Below, one piece after another: positions 7,832 through 16,616 of a stretch of DNA of 64,000 nucleotides. The DNA lies in assembly GCA_017849615.1 (NCBI GenBank), contig JAFIGS010000017.1:496001-560000 (forward strand), read 5' to 3'. The notes beneath the pieces were generated by a model, which worked only from the letters and a program-made list of their open reading frames with translations, made no database searches and was not told the origin of the DNA. Source of the DNA: Pseudolabrys sp. Its GTDB lineage: Bacteria > Pseudomonadota > Alphaproteobacteria > Rhizobiales > Xanthobacteraceae. Position 1 is the stretch's first letter. Each line of letters begins with the position of its first letter. Both the position numbers and the translations under genes were made by a program.

Positions 7832-7857
7832 GGATGCTCGGCGGCCCGGAAGGTTCC
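7832..7857 (-). promoter_or_regulatory. Candidate autoregulated promoter of the ECF sigma gene
   Basis: On the minus strand, GGAACC (7857-7852), 15 bases, then CATCC (7836-7832) followed by AA. It matches the element upstream of the DUF4142 gene in both boxes and in spacing, while the 15-base spacers differ. Confidence 0.55.
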
Positions 7858-7876
7858 CGCTTTTGAGCCGAACGCC

Positions 7877-8629
7877 CTAGAACAATACTCCTTGTCCGTC
7901 GTTCTTCTTTTCGCGCCTGGGCCGGCGGCCCGCCGGCGCTGATTCCGCCGGGGGCGCCGGCGCGATGGCGACAGGTTCCAGCAGGCCGGAATTGTCATTG
8001 GCGACTCGGTTGACGTCGTTCGACACCGGCCAGACTTCGAGCAGACTGTCGGGCGCAGGCGCAATCAAGGCCGCCGCGGTAACGGCATCGACATTGTCGC
8101 TGTCGAGCCAGAGGTCGAAGGCCTCCGGCGGCACGATCACCGGCATGCGGTCGTGCAGCGGCGATACGACGTGATTGGCGTTCGTGGTGATGATCGCCGC
8201 GGTGTCGAGTTCCTCACCATTGGGACCGGTCCAGGTATCCCACAATCCCGCGAAGGCCAGCGGCGCGCCGGATCTGGCGTGGATGTAGTAAGGCTGCTTG
8301 CGCGGCCCACCGGCCTTCCATTCATAGAAGCCATCGGCTGGTATCAGACAGCGGCGACGTTTCATCGCGGCGCGAAAGGCGGGCTTGTCCAGAACACCGT
8401 CGCCGCGCGCATTGACAATCAGCGAAAATGCCTTCGGATCCTTCACCCATGAAGGCAGCAGGCCCCAGCGCATCAAGGCGAACTGCCGCTGTCTGTTGAC
8501 CAGACGGACGACCGGGATCGGCTGCGTCGGCGCTATATTATAGCGTGGCGGAAAATTCGGCTGCTCCATGTAGCCAAAGAGCTGCCGAAAAACCTCCGGA
8601 GAACCGGTCAGGGCGTAGCGTCCGCACAT
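7877..8629 (-). CDS. SOS response-associated peptidase (SRAP, YedK/HMCES family)
   Basis: 250 residues starting MCGRYAL at 8629. In this family Met1 is removed and Cys2 forms a covalent link with abasic sites in single-stranded DNA, shielding them from strand breakage. The frame is open further upstream, but Cys2 fixes the start. Other family marks are NIAPTQPIPVVR, RWGLLPSWVKD, IVNARGD, RRCLIPADGFYEW and the catalytic-histidine segment SPLHDRMPV. The last ~25 residues are a basic tail (RRPRREKK) not part of the fold. Confidence 0.93.
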   Translation of the reverse strand: MCGRYALTGSPEVFRQLFGYMEQPNFPPRYNIAPTQPIPVVRLVNRQRQFALMRWGLLPSWVKDPKAFSLIVNARGDGVLDKPAFRAAMKRRRCLIPADGFYEWKAGGPRKQPYYIHARSGAPLAFAGLWDTWTGPNGEELDTAAIITTNANHVVSPLHDRMPVIVPPEAFDLWLDSDNVDAVTAAALIAPAPDSLLEVWPVSNDVNRVANDNSGLLEPVAIAPAPPAESAPAGRRPRREKKNDGQGVLF

Positions 8630-8719
8630 TGCCGTACCTGTGAAATCCCGCGCGTTTAAGCGCGTCTTAACCCAAAATAATATAACAAACTGCGATGGGA
8701 GAATGGCCGAGGTATTCCG

Positions 8720-9250
8720 TTGTTGCCAGCTCAGCTCAGCGCCGTCGCGATTGACGAGCAAAGCGGTGGTGCGCTGCAACGCGCCGCCCAGCCGGCGACC
8801 ATTGCGCCCATCAATGCCGCCACCGGTCTGGCCACCGATTATCTCAATCACTTCAACGAAGCCATCATGCTTCTCGAGATGCTTCGGGATTGGCCGAATT
8901 GCCGCAACGATCTGCGCGCATGGAAGCCCATGAGCTATTGCGAGCATTTTCGCCAGTCGGGCTTTGCGGGACGCGACGGCGCCATCGCGGCCTACGGAGC
9001 CGCCGATCCCGCGACGCGAGACATGCTCGACACCCTCACCGAGACCATGAGCACGCTGATCGAGCACGCACGCAACGAGATCGATGCGGCACCGAACGCC
9101 CGCGCCGGCGCCGGTGTCGCCGAACGCGCCGCCGCCTGGCTCAAACTTCTGGCCGCGCAAGCCGGCGCTATCATCAATGGTCGCCCCACGCCGGCCGCCG
9201 ATGGCGACGCGCAATCCGTTGTCGACCGGATGATCGGCCGGGGCCGATGA
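8720..9250 (+). CDS. Conserved hypothetical protein next to a NUDIX gene
   Basis: 176 residues, probably starting at TTG 8720; the start is uncertain. Mostly alpha-helical, with no signal peptide and no known motif that I recognise. A central segment contains LNHFNEAIMLLEMLRDWPNC, and the C-terminal part is Ala-rich. Its stop overlaps the NUDIX gene start (ATGA), so the two are likely co-translated. Function unknown. Confidence 0.65.
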   Translation: MLPAQLSAVAIDEQSGGALQRAAQPATIAPINAATGLATDYLNHFNEAIMLLEMLRDWPNCRNDLRAWKPMSYCEHFRQSGFAGRDGAIAAYGAADPATRDMLDTLTETMSTLIEHARNEIDAAPNARAGAGVAERAAAWLKLLAAQAGAIINGRPTPAADGDAQSVVDRMIGRGR

Positions 9251-9690
9251 GCGACGCCCGCGCCTATCCGCAGCGTCCGTTCCTCGCCGTCTCCGCCGCC
9301 ATCGTCCACGACGGCAAGGTGCTGGCCGTGCGCCGCGCCCGCAAACCGGCGATCGACCTCTACACGATGCCGGGCGGCGTGGTGGAAGCCGGCGAAACCC
9401 TGTTCGAGGCCGTGACCCGCGAAGTGCGCGAGGAAACGGCGCTGGCGATCGAGCCGGTCGCGCTGGCAGGCCATCGCGAGGCCATCATGCGCGACAAGGA
9501 AGGCCGCGTCGAACGACACTTCGTCATCATGTGTTTTGCCGCCCGGTTGCTGGGCGGCGAGATCCAGCTCAACGACGAACTCGACGACGCCCGCTGGCTC
9601 GCCCCGCACGAACTTGCCGGACTGAAAACCACCGACGGCCTCGCCGAGATCGTGGCGGCGGCGGTCGATCTGATCGGCTCGCCGCGTTAG
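9247..9690 (+). CDS. NUDIX hydrolase
   Basis: 147 residues with a Nudix box at about 38-60: GGVVEAGETLFEAV followed by REVREETAL, i.e. G-x5-E-x7-R-E-V-x-E-E. The final conserved glycine is replaced by alanine. Members hydrolyse nucleoside diphosphates linked to another moiety, using Mg2+ held by the box glutamates. The substrate is not evident. The ATGA overlap with the upstream hypothetical gene indicates an operon. Confidence 0.9.
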   Translation: MSDARAYPQRPFLAVSAAIVHDGKVLAVRRARKPAIDLYTMPGGVVEAGETLFEAVTREVREETALAIEPVALAGHREAIMRDKEGRVERHFVIMCFAARLLGGEIQLNDELDDARWLAPHELAGLKTTDGLAEIVAAAVDLIGSPR

Positions 9691-9779
9691 ACTGGCCTTC
9701 GCCGCGCTCCAGCCGGCCGCCTTGCGGTTGCCTCACCGGCGGCGCATATGACGGACGCGACCGCCACCGGGACCCGAAC

Positions 9780-10187
9780 TTGCTCCGACGCCTTGCAGCC
9801 ATCGTCATTCTGACCGGGCTCGCCGCCCTGCCGGCGCAGGCGCAAACCGCGCCTCCCGCGGCCGCACCCGTGCCCGATGCCGTCGCCGCGCCTTACGACG
9901 CCGACCTGCAGCGGCTGGCCGAAATCCTTGGCTCGCTGCAGTATCTGCGCACGATCTGCGGCTCCAAAGAGGGCCAGAAATGGCGTAACGAGATGCAGTC
10001 GCTGATCGACAGCGAAGCGCCGGGGGGCGAGCGCCGCCGTCAGATCGTGGCGCGATTCAATCGCGGCTATCGCGGCTTCGAGCAGACCTACCGCACCTGC
10101 ACGCCGGCGGCCGATCTGGCCATCCGCCGCTACCTCGACGAGGGCGCGCGCATCGCCCGGGATATCACCGCGCGCTACGCCAACTAG
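9780..10187 (+). CDS. TIGR02301-like secreted protein
   Basis: About 135 residues, starting at TTG 9780 so that a full signal peptide is included (LRRLAAIVILTG...LPAQAQ). The mature protein contains YLRTICGSKEGQKWRNEM and FEQTYRTCTPAA, two conserved cysteines in a helical domain, as in the alphaproteobacterial TIGR02301 group of unknown function. The start codon is inferred from the signal peptide; the ribosome site is weak. Probably periplasmic. Confidence 0.7.
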   Translation: MLRRLAAIVILTGLAALPAQAQTAPPAAAPVPDAVAAPYDADLQRLAEILGSLQYLRTICGSKEGQKWRNEMQSLIDSEAPGGERRRQIVARFNRGYRGFEQTYRTCTPAADLAIRRYLDEGARIARDITARYAN

Positions 10188-10345
10188 GGCTCCCCGCCCC
10201 GTCCCGCGGGGGGAATTCACATTTGACCACAGCCATTAACCTTTCCTTTAGGTGTGGGCTATGGCTGCAATCGCCCCGTGATAGGGTTTTCCGGAATATG
10301 GGACTGCCGCCCGGTTCCGCGGCGGCAGGGGACGAAGGTCAAGTA

Positions 10346-10612
10346 ATGAACACTCCCGAGCGATCCACGCATTTGCGCGAGCCGGTGCCGGACAACGAGC
10401 AAAAGCGCGTGGCGCTGAGCTACCTGAACGAGGCATGGGCCGAAGCTCGTCTGGACGGCGTCGATGGCGATTGCCTGGCGCAGGCCTGCCTGTTCACGGC
10501 CCTGGCCGAGTTCGTCTCGACCTATGGCGAAGAGGCGGCGGCCACCTTCACCGAGGGCCTCGCCGCCCGTATTCGCAACGGCGAATTCTCCATCGATCTG
10601 CCGCGCCAGTAA
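10346..10612 (+). CDS. Small conserved hypothetical protein
   Basis: 88 residues from the ATG at 10346, with AAGGTC upstream. Acidic and helical, without signal peptide or membrane segment: RVALSYLNEAWAEARLDGVD then ACLFTALAEFVSTYGEE. I do not recognise a characterised family. The 130 bases upstream hold TTGACC at 10223-10228 and AT-richer sequence that could be its promoter. Confidence 0.6.
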   Translation: MNTPERSTHLREPVPDNEQKRVALSYLNEAWAEARLDGVDGDCLAQACLFTALAEFVSTYGEEAAATFTEGLAARIRNGEFSIDLPRQ

Positions 10613-10643
10613 CCGGCGCCTTCCCTCAACACCCCGCCGAACG

Positions 10644-11387
10644 TCAGCGCGCGAAACCGTAGAAGCGGTCCAGCACGCGGTTGATGTCGGCCGGATAAAA
10701 CGGTTTGCGCAGAAAACCGAGCGCACCAAGGCTGGCGGCCCGTGCGGCGACCTCGGGCTCGACCGTGGCCGTCATCATCACCACCTCGACGCGCGGCGCG
10801 ATGCGCTTGATCTCCGACAGGGTTTCGCAGCCGTCGAAGCCCGGCATGTTGTAGTCGAGAAAAACGAGATCGAACGGTTCCTCCCGCAGCCGCGCCAGCG
10901 CCGCAAGGCCCTCATCCGCCTCGTAAACATCGAGGCGGAAGCGGCACGCCGACAAAATCTTGCGAACGATGCCGCGCATGGTGCTGGAATCGTCGACGAT
11001 CATCACGCGCGTCGGCCGCTTGGTGCGGACGCAAAGCTCCACCATCCGGCGCGCGTCGGCGACATCGGCCGGCCTGCCCAGCACGCCGGTCACGCCGTCC
11101 GGCGGCGCGGTTTCGTTGTTTGCGGCGTGAAGAAACACATGCGGCCGCGACGGCGCCGCCTTGGCCGAAGCGATCGCGGCCGCTATCACCCCCTCCGGCA
11201 GCCCACCGTCGAGCACGCACAGATCGGCGCCGCCTCCGGCCAGAGCCGCGACGCCGGCGGCGGCATTGTCATGAACGGAGAGTTCGATCGGGATGCTCGC
11301 CAACGCGGCGCCCTGCCGCCACAGGTCCAGATCGGACCCGCCGATGCCGATCAGCATCAAGTTGAACGAAACAAACTCGTGATCCAT
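10644..11387 (-). CDS. Response regulator with a degenerate first receiver domain
   Basis: 247 residues from the ATG at 11387. The C-terminal ~120 residues are a complete CheY-like receiver: acidic pair in MIVDDSSTM, phospho-acceptor Asp in LVFLDYNMPG, and Lys in FLRKPF. The N-terminal ~115 residues look like a second receiver that has lost key residues. It has CVLDGGLP but no acidic pair (LMLIGIGGS), and GRP replaces the conserved K-P. There is no output domain, so it probably works by protein contacts. No kinase gene is nearby. Confidence 0.85.
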   Translation of the reverse strand: MDHEFVSFNLMLIGIGGSDLDLWRQGAALASIPIELSVHDNAAAGVAALAGGGADLCVLDGGLPEGVIAAAIASAKAAPSRPHVFLHAANNETAPPDGVTGVLGRPADVADARRMVELCVRTKRPTRVMIVDDSSTMRGIVRKILSACRFRLDVYEADEGLAALARLREEPFDLVFLDYNMPGFDGCETLSEIKRIAPRVEVVMMTATVEPEVAARAASLGALGFLRKPFYPADINRVLDRFYGFAR

Positions 11388-11503
11388 GGGTGCCCCCGCG
11401 CCCAATTCAATGTGCTGGCTGCATCGCGCTCTTCCCGAGGCGATGCGGGCATACCGTTAATCCGGCTCGTGTCGCATTGGCAATACGACACCGTGCAATA
11501 TTT

Positions 11504-12868
11504 CTAAATGACGCTGTTTGATTGCGCCGCTCGGGCCAGCGTCAGCGTTTCCAGAAAGCGGACGGCTTCGCCGCGGGAACGCTCGACAAGCGTGCCGTCC
11601 CACATGACCTGGTGGCCCCGCACGATCGTTCCGATCGGCCAGCCGGTGACGGCGGCGCCCGTGTAAGGCGACCAGCCGGCGCGCGAGGCGATCCACGCCT
11701 CGGTGATGGTTTCACGGCGTTTCATATCGACCACGGTCACGTCGGCGTCATAGCCGACGGCGATACGGCCTTTGCCGGCAATGCCGTAAATGCGGGCCGG
11801 GCCGGCGCTGGTGAGATCGACGAAGCGTTGCAGCGTCAGCCGCCCGGCATTGACGTGATCGAGCATCAGCGGAACGAGCGTCTGCACGCCGGGCATGCCG
11901 GAATGCGCCTTGGGATAAGGATGCGCCTTTTCGTCCCGGGTATGCGGCGAGTGGTCGGAGCCGCAGGTGTCGATGACGCCCTGCGCGACCGCGTTCCACA
12001 GGCCGACCTGGTGCATCGCGTCGCGCACCGGCGGATTGAGCTGCGCCATGGTACCGAGCCGCTCGTAACAATCGGGCGCGGCGAGCGTGACATGGGCCGG
12101 GGTCACCTCGGCGGACGCGACGTCCTTGTGGCCGGCGAGATATTCAGCCTCGTCCCTGGTGGTGACGTGCAGGATGTGGATGCGCTTGCCGGTCTCGCGC
12201 GCCAGCCGCACCAGGCGCTGCGTGCAGATCAGCGCGGCGGCGGCATCGCGCCACACCGGATGCGAGCGCGGATCGTTGTCGATGCGCAGGTTCATGCGCT
12301 CGCGCAGGCGATACTCGTCCTCGGAATGAAAGGAGACGCGGCGGTTGACCTTCTCGAGCACCGCGCGAATGCCGTCGTCGTCCTCGATCAGCAGCGAGCC
12401 GGTCGAGGAGCCGGCGAACACCTTGACGCCGCAGGCGCCGGGCAGCCGCTCCAGTTCGGCGAGGTCTTTCGTGTTCTCGCGCGTGGCGCCGACATAGAAG
12501 CCGAAGTCGCAATGCATGCGGTGATGCGCGCGGGAGACCTTGCCGGCGGGCGCGGCGGCGTCGGCCGTCGCCGGGAGGGCGTTGGGCATCTCGAAGGGGA
12601 GCGTCACGCCGCCGAGCACGGCGCCGCGCGAGCCGCTCTCGAGATCTTCCTTCTGCGTCAGTCCCGGCTCGCGGAAATGGACATGGGTATCCATGACGCC
12701 GGGCAGGATATGCAGGCCCCGGCAGTCGATGACCTCGCCGGCCGAGGCCCGCGCCAAGTCGCCGATCGCCGCGAAGCGCCCGGCCCGGATGCCGACGTCG
12801 CGCACGCCCTCGCCGTCCTGGTTGACGACGGTGCCGCCCTTGAGGATGAGATCGTAGGTTTCGGCCAT
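11504..12868 (-). CDS. pyrC: Dihydroorotase (class I amidohydrolase)
   Basis: 454 residues. Closes carbamoyl-aspartate to dihydroorotate in pyrimidine synthesis. The metal-binding motif DTHVHFREPG is at about 60-69, KVFAGSSTGSLL follows with the expected carbamylated lysine region, then HILHVTT and the active-site segment DTCGSDHSPHTRDEK. The class also includes allantoinase and hydantoinase; the motif pattern fits the dihydroorotase branch best, but no pyrB is adjacent to confirm it. Divergent from the ygfZ-like gene. Confidence 0.82.
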   Translation of the reverse strand: MAETYDLILKGGTVVNQDGEGVRDVGIRAGRFAAIGDLARASAGEVIDCRGLHILPGVMDTHVHFREPGLTQKEDLESGSRGAVLGGVTLPFEMPNALPATADAAAPAGKVSRAHHRMHCDFGFYVGATRENTKDLAELERLPGACGVKVFAGSSTGSLLIEDDDGIRAVLEKVNRRVSFHSEDEYRLRERMNLRIDNDPRSHPVWRDAAAALICTQRLVRLARETGKRIHILHVTTRDEAEYLAGHKDVASAEVTPAHVTLAAPDCYERLGTMAQLNPPVRDAMHQVGLWNAVAQGVIDTCGSDHSPHTRDEKAHPYPKAHSGMPGVQTLVPLMLDHVNAGRLTLQRFVDLTSAGPARIYGIAGKGRIAVGYDADVTVVDMKRRETITEAWIASRAGWSPYTGAAVTGWPIGTIVRGHQVMWDGTLVERSRGEAVRFLETLTLARAAQSNSVI

Positions 12869-12981
12869 TGGTCGCTTGGCTTTCTGCCGGGCTTGAGGTT
12901 TGTGCCGCAGCGCTTACGTTTGCCGGACGTTTCTGGCAAGACAGATACGGATTTCCAGACGATTCCGGGGATTTCGACGCA

Positions 12982-13872
12982 ATGCACGCCGCTCTGCTGC
13001 CCGATCGGGGCGTCATCAAGGTGTCCGGCGAGGCCGCCCGCGGCTTCCTCAACAATATCGTGACCAGCGATATCGGCGCGCTTGCGCCCGGCGCGGCGCG
13101 CTTTGCCGCCTTGCTCACGCCGCAGGGCAAGATCATCGCCGACTTCCTGGTCACCGAGGCGGCGGCCGAGGACGGCGGCGGCTTCTATCTCGATGCGCCC
13201 CGGGCGCTCGCCCCGGCGCTCGCGCAGAAGCTCAATTTCTACAAATTGCGCGCCAAGGTGACGATCGAGGATCTCTCCGACCGGCTCGGGGTCATGGCGG
13301 TGTGGGACGGCGCGGGCACGAGCGACTACGGCCTCACTTATGCCGATCCGCGTCTGGCGGCGCTCGGTTTTCGCGTCATCCTGCCGCCGGACGTTGCGAG
13401 CGACGCCGCCGCCGATCTCGGCGCCGGCCTTAGCGAGGCCGACGCCTACGAGGCGCACCGCATCGCGCTCGGCGTGCCGCGCGGCGGCGCCGACTTCATC
13501 TACGGCGACACCTTTCCGCACGAAGCCGACATGGACCAGCTCGGCGGCGTCGATTTCGACAAGGGCTGCTACATCGGCCAAGAAGTCGTGTCGCGCGTCG
13601 AGCATCGCTCGACGGCGCGCAGCCGCGTCGTGCCGGTCGCCTATGACGACAACGCGCCGATGCAGGGCCTCGAAATCATGGCCGGCGACAAGCAGGCCGG
13701 CATGATGGGCTCCGCCGCGAACGGCCGCGGCCTGGCGATGCTGCGGCTCGATCGCGTGGCCGACGCGATCGCGGCCGGCGCACCGCTCCTGTCCGGCGGC
13801 GTCGCCTTGCGCGCGGTCAAGCCGGCCTGGGCGCGCTTTGCCTTTCCCGGTGAGGCCAAGGCGGCGGAGTGA
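12982..13872 (+). CDS. ygfZ: YgfZ/GcvT-domain folate-binding protein
   Basis: 296 residues from the ATG at 12982; the frame is open upstream to 12868, but the family begins near this MHAALLPDRG. The family signature K-G-C-Y-x-G-Q-E is present as KGCYIGQEVVSR (about 195-206). YgfZ proteins bind tetrahydrofolate and assist maturation or repair of some Fe-S proteins such as MiaB. Cytoplasmic. It heads a run of plus-strand genes with tag, an HD protein, a phosphatase and a thioesterase. Confidence 0.9.
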   Translation: MHAALLPDRGVIKVSGEAARGFLNNIVTSDIGALAPGAARFAALLTPQGKIIADFLVTEAAAEDGGGFYLDAPRALAPALAQKLNFYKLRAKVTIEDLSDRLGVMAVWDGAGTSDYGLTYADPRLAALGFRVILPPDVASDAAADLGAGLSEADAYEAHRIALGVPRGGADFIYGDTFPHEADMDQLGGVDFDKGCYIGQEVVSRVEHRSTARSRVVPVAYDDNAPMQGLEIMAGDKQAGMMGSAANGRGLAMLRLDRVADAIAAGAPLLSGGVALRAVKPAWARFAFPGEAKAAE

Positions 13873-13912
13873 GCGCCGCGACAGCCCGGGCCGGCCGCGC
13901 TATATCTCCGCC

Positions 13913-14557
13913 ATGGCCGTTCCAAAGACGATTCTGCATTCCGATGGGCGCAAGCGCTGCGCCTGGCCCAAGGAAGACCCGCTCTACGTCGCCTATCACG
14001 ACGAGGAATGGGGCGTGCCCGAGTGGGACGATCGCGCGCTGTTCGAGAAGCTGATCCTCGACGGCTTCCAGGCCGGCCTGGCCTGGATCACCATCCTGCG
14101 CAAGCGCGACAATTTCCGCAAAGCCTTCGACGGTTTCGAGCCCGAAAAGATCGCGCGTTATACGCCGAAAAAGGTCGAGCGCCTGATGCAGGACGCCGGC
14201 ATCGTGCGCAACCGCGCCAAGATCGAAGGCGCGATCCTGTCGGCACGCGGCTATCTCAGGATCATGGAGAGCGGCCCCGGCTTCTCGGCCATGCTGTGGG
14301 ACCATGTCGGCGGCCAGCCGCTCGACAACAAACTGCGCGCGGGCAAGACGCTGCCGGTAGAAACCCCCATCTCCAAGGCGATGTCGAAGCAGCTCATCGG
14401 CCACGGCTTCAAGTTCGTCGGCCCGACCATCGTCTATGCCTTCATGCAGGCGGTCGGCATGGTCAACGATCACGAAGTGACGTGCTGGTGCCACGCCGAA
14501 TGCAACAAGCTGGCGGCCAAGTACACGTCGAAGCACGCCAAGAAGAAAAAGAAATGA
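13913..14557 (+). CDS. tag: DNA-3-methyladenine glycosylase I
   Basis: 214 residues. Removes 3-methyladenine from alkylated DNA. The zinc-binding residues match TAG: Cys16 (KRCAWPK), His29 (AYHDEEWG), and His187/Cys191 in NDHEVTCWC. The helical core contains FEKLILDGFQAGLAWITILR with the conserved Trp, and FVGPTIVYAFMQAVG. It ends in a lysine run (KKKKK). Its stop overlaps the HD gene start (ATGA). Confidence 0.95.
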   Translation: MAVPKTILHSDGRKRCAWPKEDPLYVAYHDEEWGVPEWDDRALFEKLILDGFQAGLAWITILRKRDNFRKAFDGFEPEKIARYTPKKVERLMQDAGIVRNRAKIEGAILSARGYLRIMESGPGFSAMLWDHVGGQPLDNKLRAGKTLPVETPISKAMSKQLIGHGFKFVGPTIVYAFMQAVGMVNDHEVTCWCHAECNKLAAKYTSKHAKKKKK

Positions 14558-15195
14558 GCAAGGCTCCCGCAAAGCCGGCGCCGCGGGCCTGGCAACGCAT
14601 GTTGTCGGGCCGGCGGCTCGATCTGCTCGACCCCTCGCCATTCGACGTCGAACTCGAGGACATCGCTCATGGCCTGGCGCGCGTCGCGCGCTGGAACGGC
14701 CAGACCAAGGGCGCGCATATCTTTTCGGTGGCGCAGCATGTGCTGCTGGTCGAGGCGCTGGCCCGCGCCAAATCGCCAAGTCTCGACGACAGATTGCGCC
14801 TCGCCATCCTGCTGCATGACGCCGCCGAGTATGTGATCGGCGACATGATCTCGCCCTTCAAGGCGGTGATCGGCGATCGCTACAAGGTTGTCGAAAGCCG
14901 CCTGCTCGGCGCCATCCATCTGCATTTCGGCCTGCCGGCGAAGCTGCCGGAAACCTGGATCAAGATCATCAAGGCCGCCGACCGCCAGGCCGCCTTTCTC
15001 GAGGCGACGCGCCTCGCCGGTTTCGCCGACGCCGAGGCGCGCAAATTCTTCGGCGCGCCGCCGAAATTCTCCGCGGCTATCGAACGCGACTATCTCACGC
15101 CTTGGCCGGCTTCGACCGCCGCCAAACGCCTCAGCGAGCGCGTGGAAAAACTGCTCGGCCCAGGCTTTTCAGCCGCCCCGCGCCAGCCTAAATAG
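14554..15195 (+). CDS. HD-domain phosphohydrolase
   Basis: 213 residues. The HD metal site is complete: His in VAQHVLLVEAL (about 63), the His-Asp pair in ILLHDAAEYVIGD (about 88-100), and Asp in KAADRQAAFLEA. It resembles the YfbR-like/HDIG nucleotidase group; the substrate is not known. It overlaps tag by 4 bases and is followed 6 bases later by a phosphatase-like gene, so these three are very likely co-transcribed. Confidence 0.88.
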   Translation: MSKAPAKPAPRAWQRMLSGRRLDLLDPSPFDVELEDIAHGLARVARWNGQTKGAHIFSVAQHVLLVEALARAKSPSLDDRLRLAILLHDAAEYVIGDMISPFKAVIGDRYKVVESRLLGAIHLHFGLPAKLPETWIKIIKAADRQAAFLEATRLAGFADAEARKFFGAPPKFSAAIERDYLTPWPASTAAKRLSERVEKLLGPGFSAAPRQPK

Positions 15196-15201
15196 CCAGC
15201 C

Positions 15202-15708
15202 ATGATCCATGTTTGCTCGCTCGCGCTGCTGTACCAGACGGTCGAAGAGACCAGAGCCCGGCACATCGTCACTTTGCTGCGCCTCACCGACCGCGTGACG
15301 CGGCCGGCGCATATCGCCGCCGACAACCATCTCATTCTCGCGGTGGACGACATCTGCGATCCGGAGGAAGGCTGCACCGTACCCGCCGCCGATCATGTGC
15401 AGCGCCTCGTCGATTTCGCGAAGCGCTGGGATCGCTCGACGCCGATGGTGGTGCATTGCTTCGCCGGCATCAGCCGTTCCACCGCTGCGGCCTTCACCGC
15501 CGCCTGCGCGATCAATCCGCAGCGCGACGAGGCCGATATCGCCCGCACCATCCGCGCCGCTTCGCCGACCGCCGCGCCGAACAAGCGCATCGTCGCCATC
15601 GCCGATGAGATTCTGCAGCGGGACGGCCGCATGGTGCGCGCGGTCGAAGCGCTTGGCCGCGGCACCGAGGCGATGCAGGGCCATCCTTTCAGGCTCGATA
15701 TCGGTTAG
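15202..15708 (+). CDS. Tyrosine/dual-specificity phosphatase-like protein
   Basis: 168 residues with the protein tyrosine phosphatase P-loop HCFAGISRST (Cys86, Arg92) and a plausible general acid in AVDDICDP (Asp49/50). It matches small alphaproteobacterial dual-specificity phosphatase-like proteins. The substrate could be a protein or a phospholipid or inositide; the sequence does not tell. It lies 6 bases after the HD protein and 18 bases before a thioesterase gene. Confidence 0.82.
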   Translation: MIHVCSLALLYQTVEETRARHIVTLLRLTDRVTRPAHIAADNHLILAVDDICDPEEGCTVPAADHVQRLVDFAKRWDRSTPMVVHCFAGISRSTAAAFTAACAINPQRDEADIARTIRAASPTAAPNKRIVAIADEILQRDGRMVRAVEALGRGTEAMQGHPFRLDIG

Positions 15709-15726
15709 CACAAAGCGGGGCGAACC

Positions 15727-16203
15727 ATGCCGGCAATGCACTATGGACTGGTCAGCCCCGAGACGCTCACCGCGCATGACGGCCTGACGTTTCTTACGGG
15801 CATCATCGCCGGCGAATTCCCGCAGCCGCCCATCGCCGAGACGCTTGGCTTTCATTTGATCGAAGCCGAACCCAATCGCGTGGTGTTCGAGGGCCTGCCC
15901 GAGCAGCGCCACTACAATCCGATCCACACCGTGCACGGCGGCTTCGCCGCGACCTTGCTCGATTCCGCGCTCGCCTGCGCGATCTTCACGACCATGCGCA
16001 AGGGCGATGCCTGGACGACTCTGGAGCTGAAGCTGAATTACGTGCGGGCGATGACCAAGGACACCGGCCCGGTGCGCGCAGAGGGCCGCGTCATCCACCG
16101 CGGCCGCAGCATCGCGACCTCGGAAGGCGATCTCAAGGACTCAAGTGGCAAACTCTACGCCCACGCCACGACGACCTGCATGATCATGCCGGCGAAGTCG
16201 TAA
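15727..16203 (+). CDS. PaaI-family hotdog thioesterase
   Basis: 158 residues with a single hotdog fold. The motif HTVHGGFAATLLDSALACAI (about 63-82) carries the conserved H-G-G and Asp of PaaI thioesterases, and ELKLNYVRAM follows. These enzymes hydrolyse acyl-CoA or aryl-CoA esters. The CoA substrate is not evident from neighbours. Last gene of the rightward cluster; it converges on the ferredoxin gene 9 bases away. Confidence 0.88.
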   Translation: MPAMHYGLVSPETLTAHDGLTFLTGIIAGEFPQPPIAETLGFHLIEAEPNRVVFEGLPEQRHYNPIHTVHGGFAATLLDSALACAIFTTMRKGDAWTTLELKLNYVRAMTKDTGPVRAEGRVIHRGRSIATSEGDLKDSSGKLYAHATTTCMIMPAKS

Positions 16204-16212
16204 CGCCGCGCC

Positions 16213-16536
16213 TCAGCCCTGCGTCGGCGGCACGCGCACCACCATGCCCTCGAGCTGAGGCGTCAGCGTGATGCGGCAGGCCATGCGGCTCGATTTCTTC
16301 ACCTCGGCGGCGACCTCGTCGAGCTTGTCGTCTTCCTCGCGGCTGCGCCTCGGCAAGCGCGACTGCCAGGGCTCCTCGATATAGACGTGACAGGTGCCGC
16401 AGGAGCAACTGCCGGCGCAGGCGCCGACGATGCCGTCGATGTCGCACTCCACCGCGGCTTCCATCAGCGTCATGCCGGGCGGCGCTTCGACCGGCTGACG
16501 ATGGCCGTTCGGCTCGATGAAAACGATGGTCGGCAT
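16213..16536 (-). CDS. 2Fe-2S ferredoxin (adrenodoxin type)
   Basis: 107 residues from the ATG at 16536, with GGAG 8 bases upstream. The cluster cysteines are Cys40, Cys46 and Cys49 in GACAGSCSCGTCHV (C-x5-C-x2-C, with an extra Cys44) plus Cys87 in SRMACRI. Such ferredoxins pass electrons to cytochrome P450s, hydroxylases or Fe-S assembly. The redox partner is not in the window. Confidence 0.93.
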   Translation of the reverse strand: MPTIVFIEPNGHRQPVEAPPGMTLMEAAVECDIDGIVGACAGSCSCGTCHVYIEEPWQSRLPRRSREEDDKLDEVAAEVKKSSRMACRITLTPQLEGMVVRVPPTQG

Positions 16537-16616
16537 GGCATCAGCTCCGGCGCGCACATGGCGGCGCCCCGGTGGCGAACCGCCACCGGCCATCATCGTC
16601 CTTCAATCGTGTAAAT

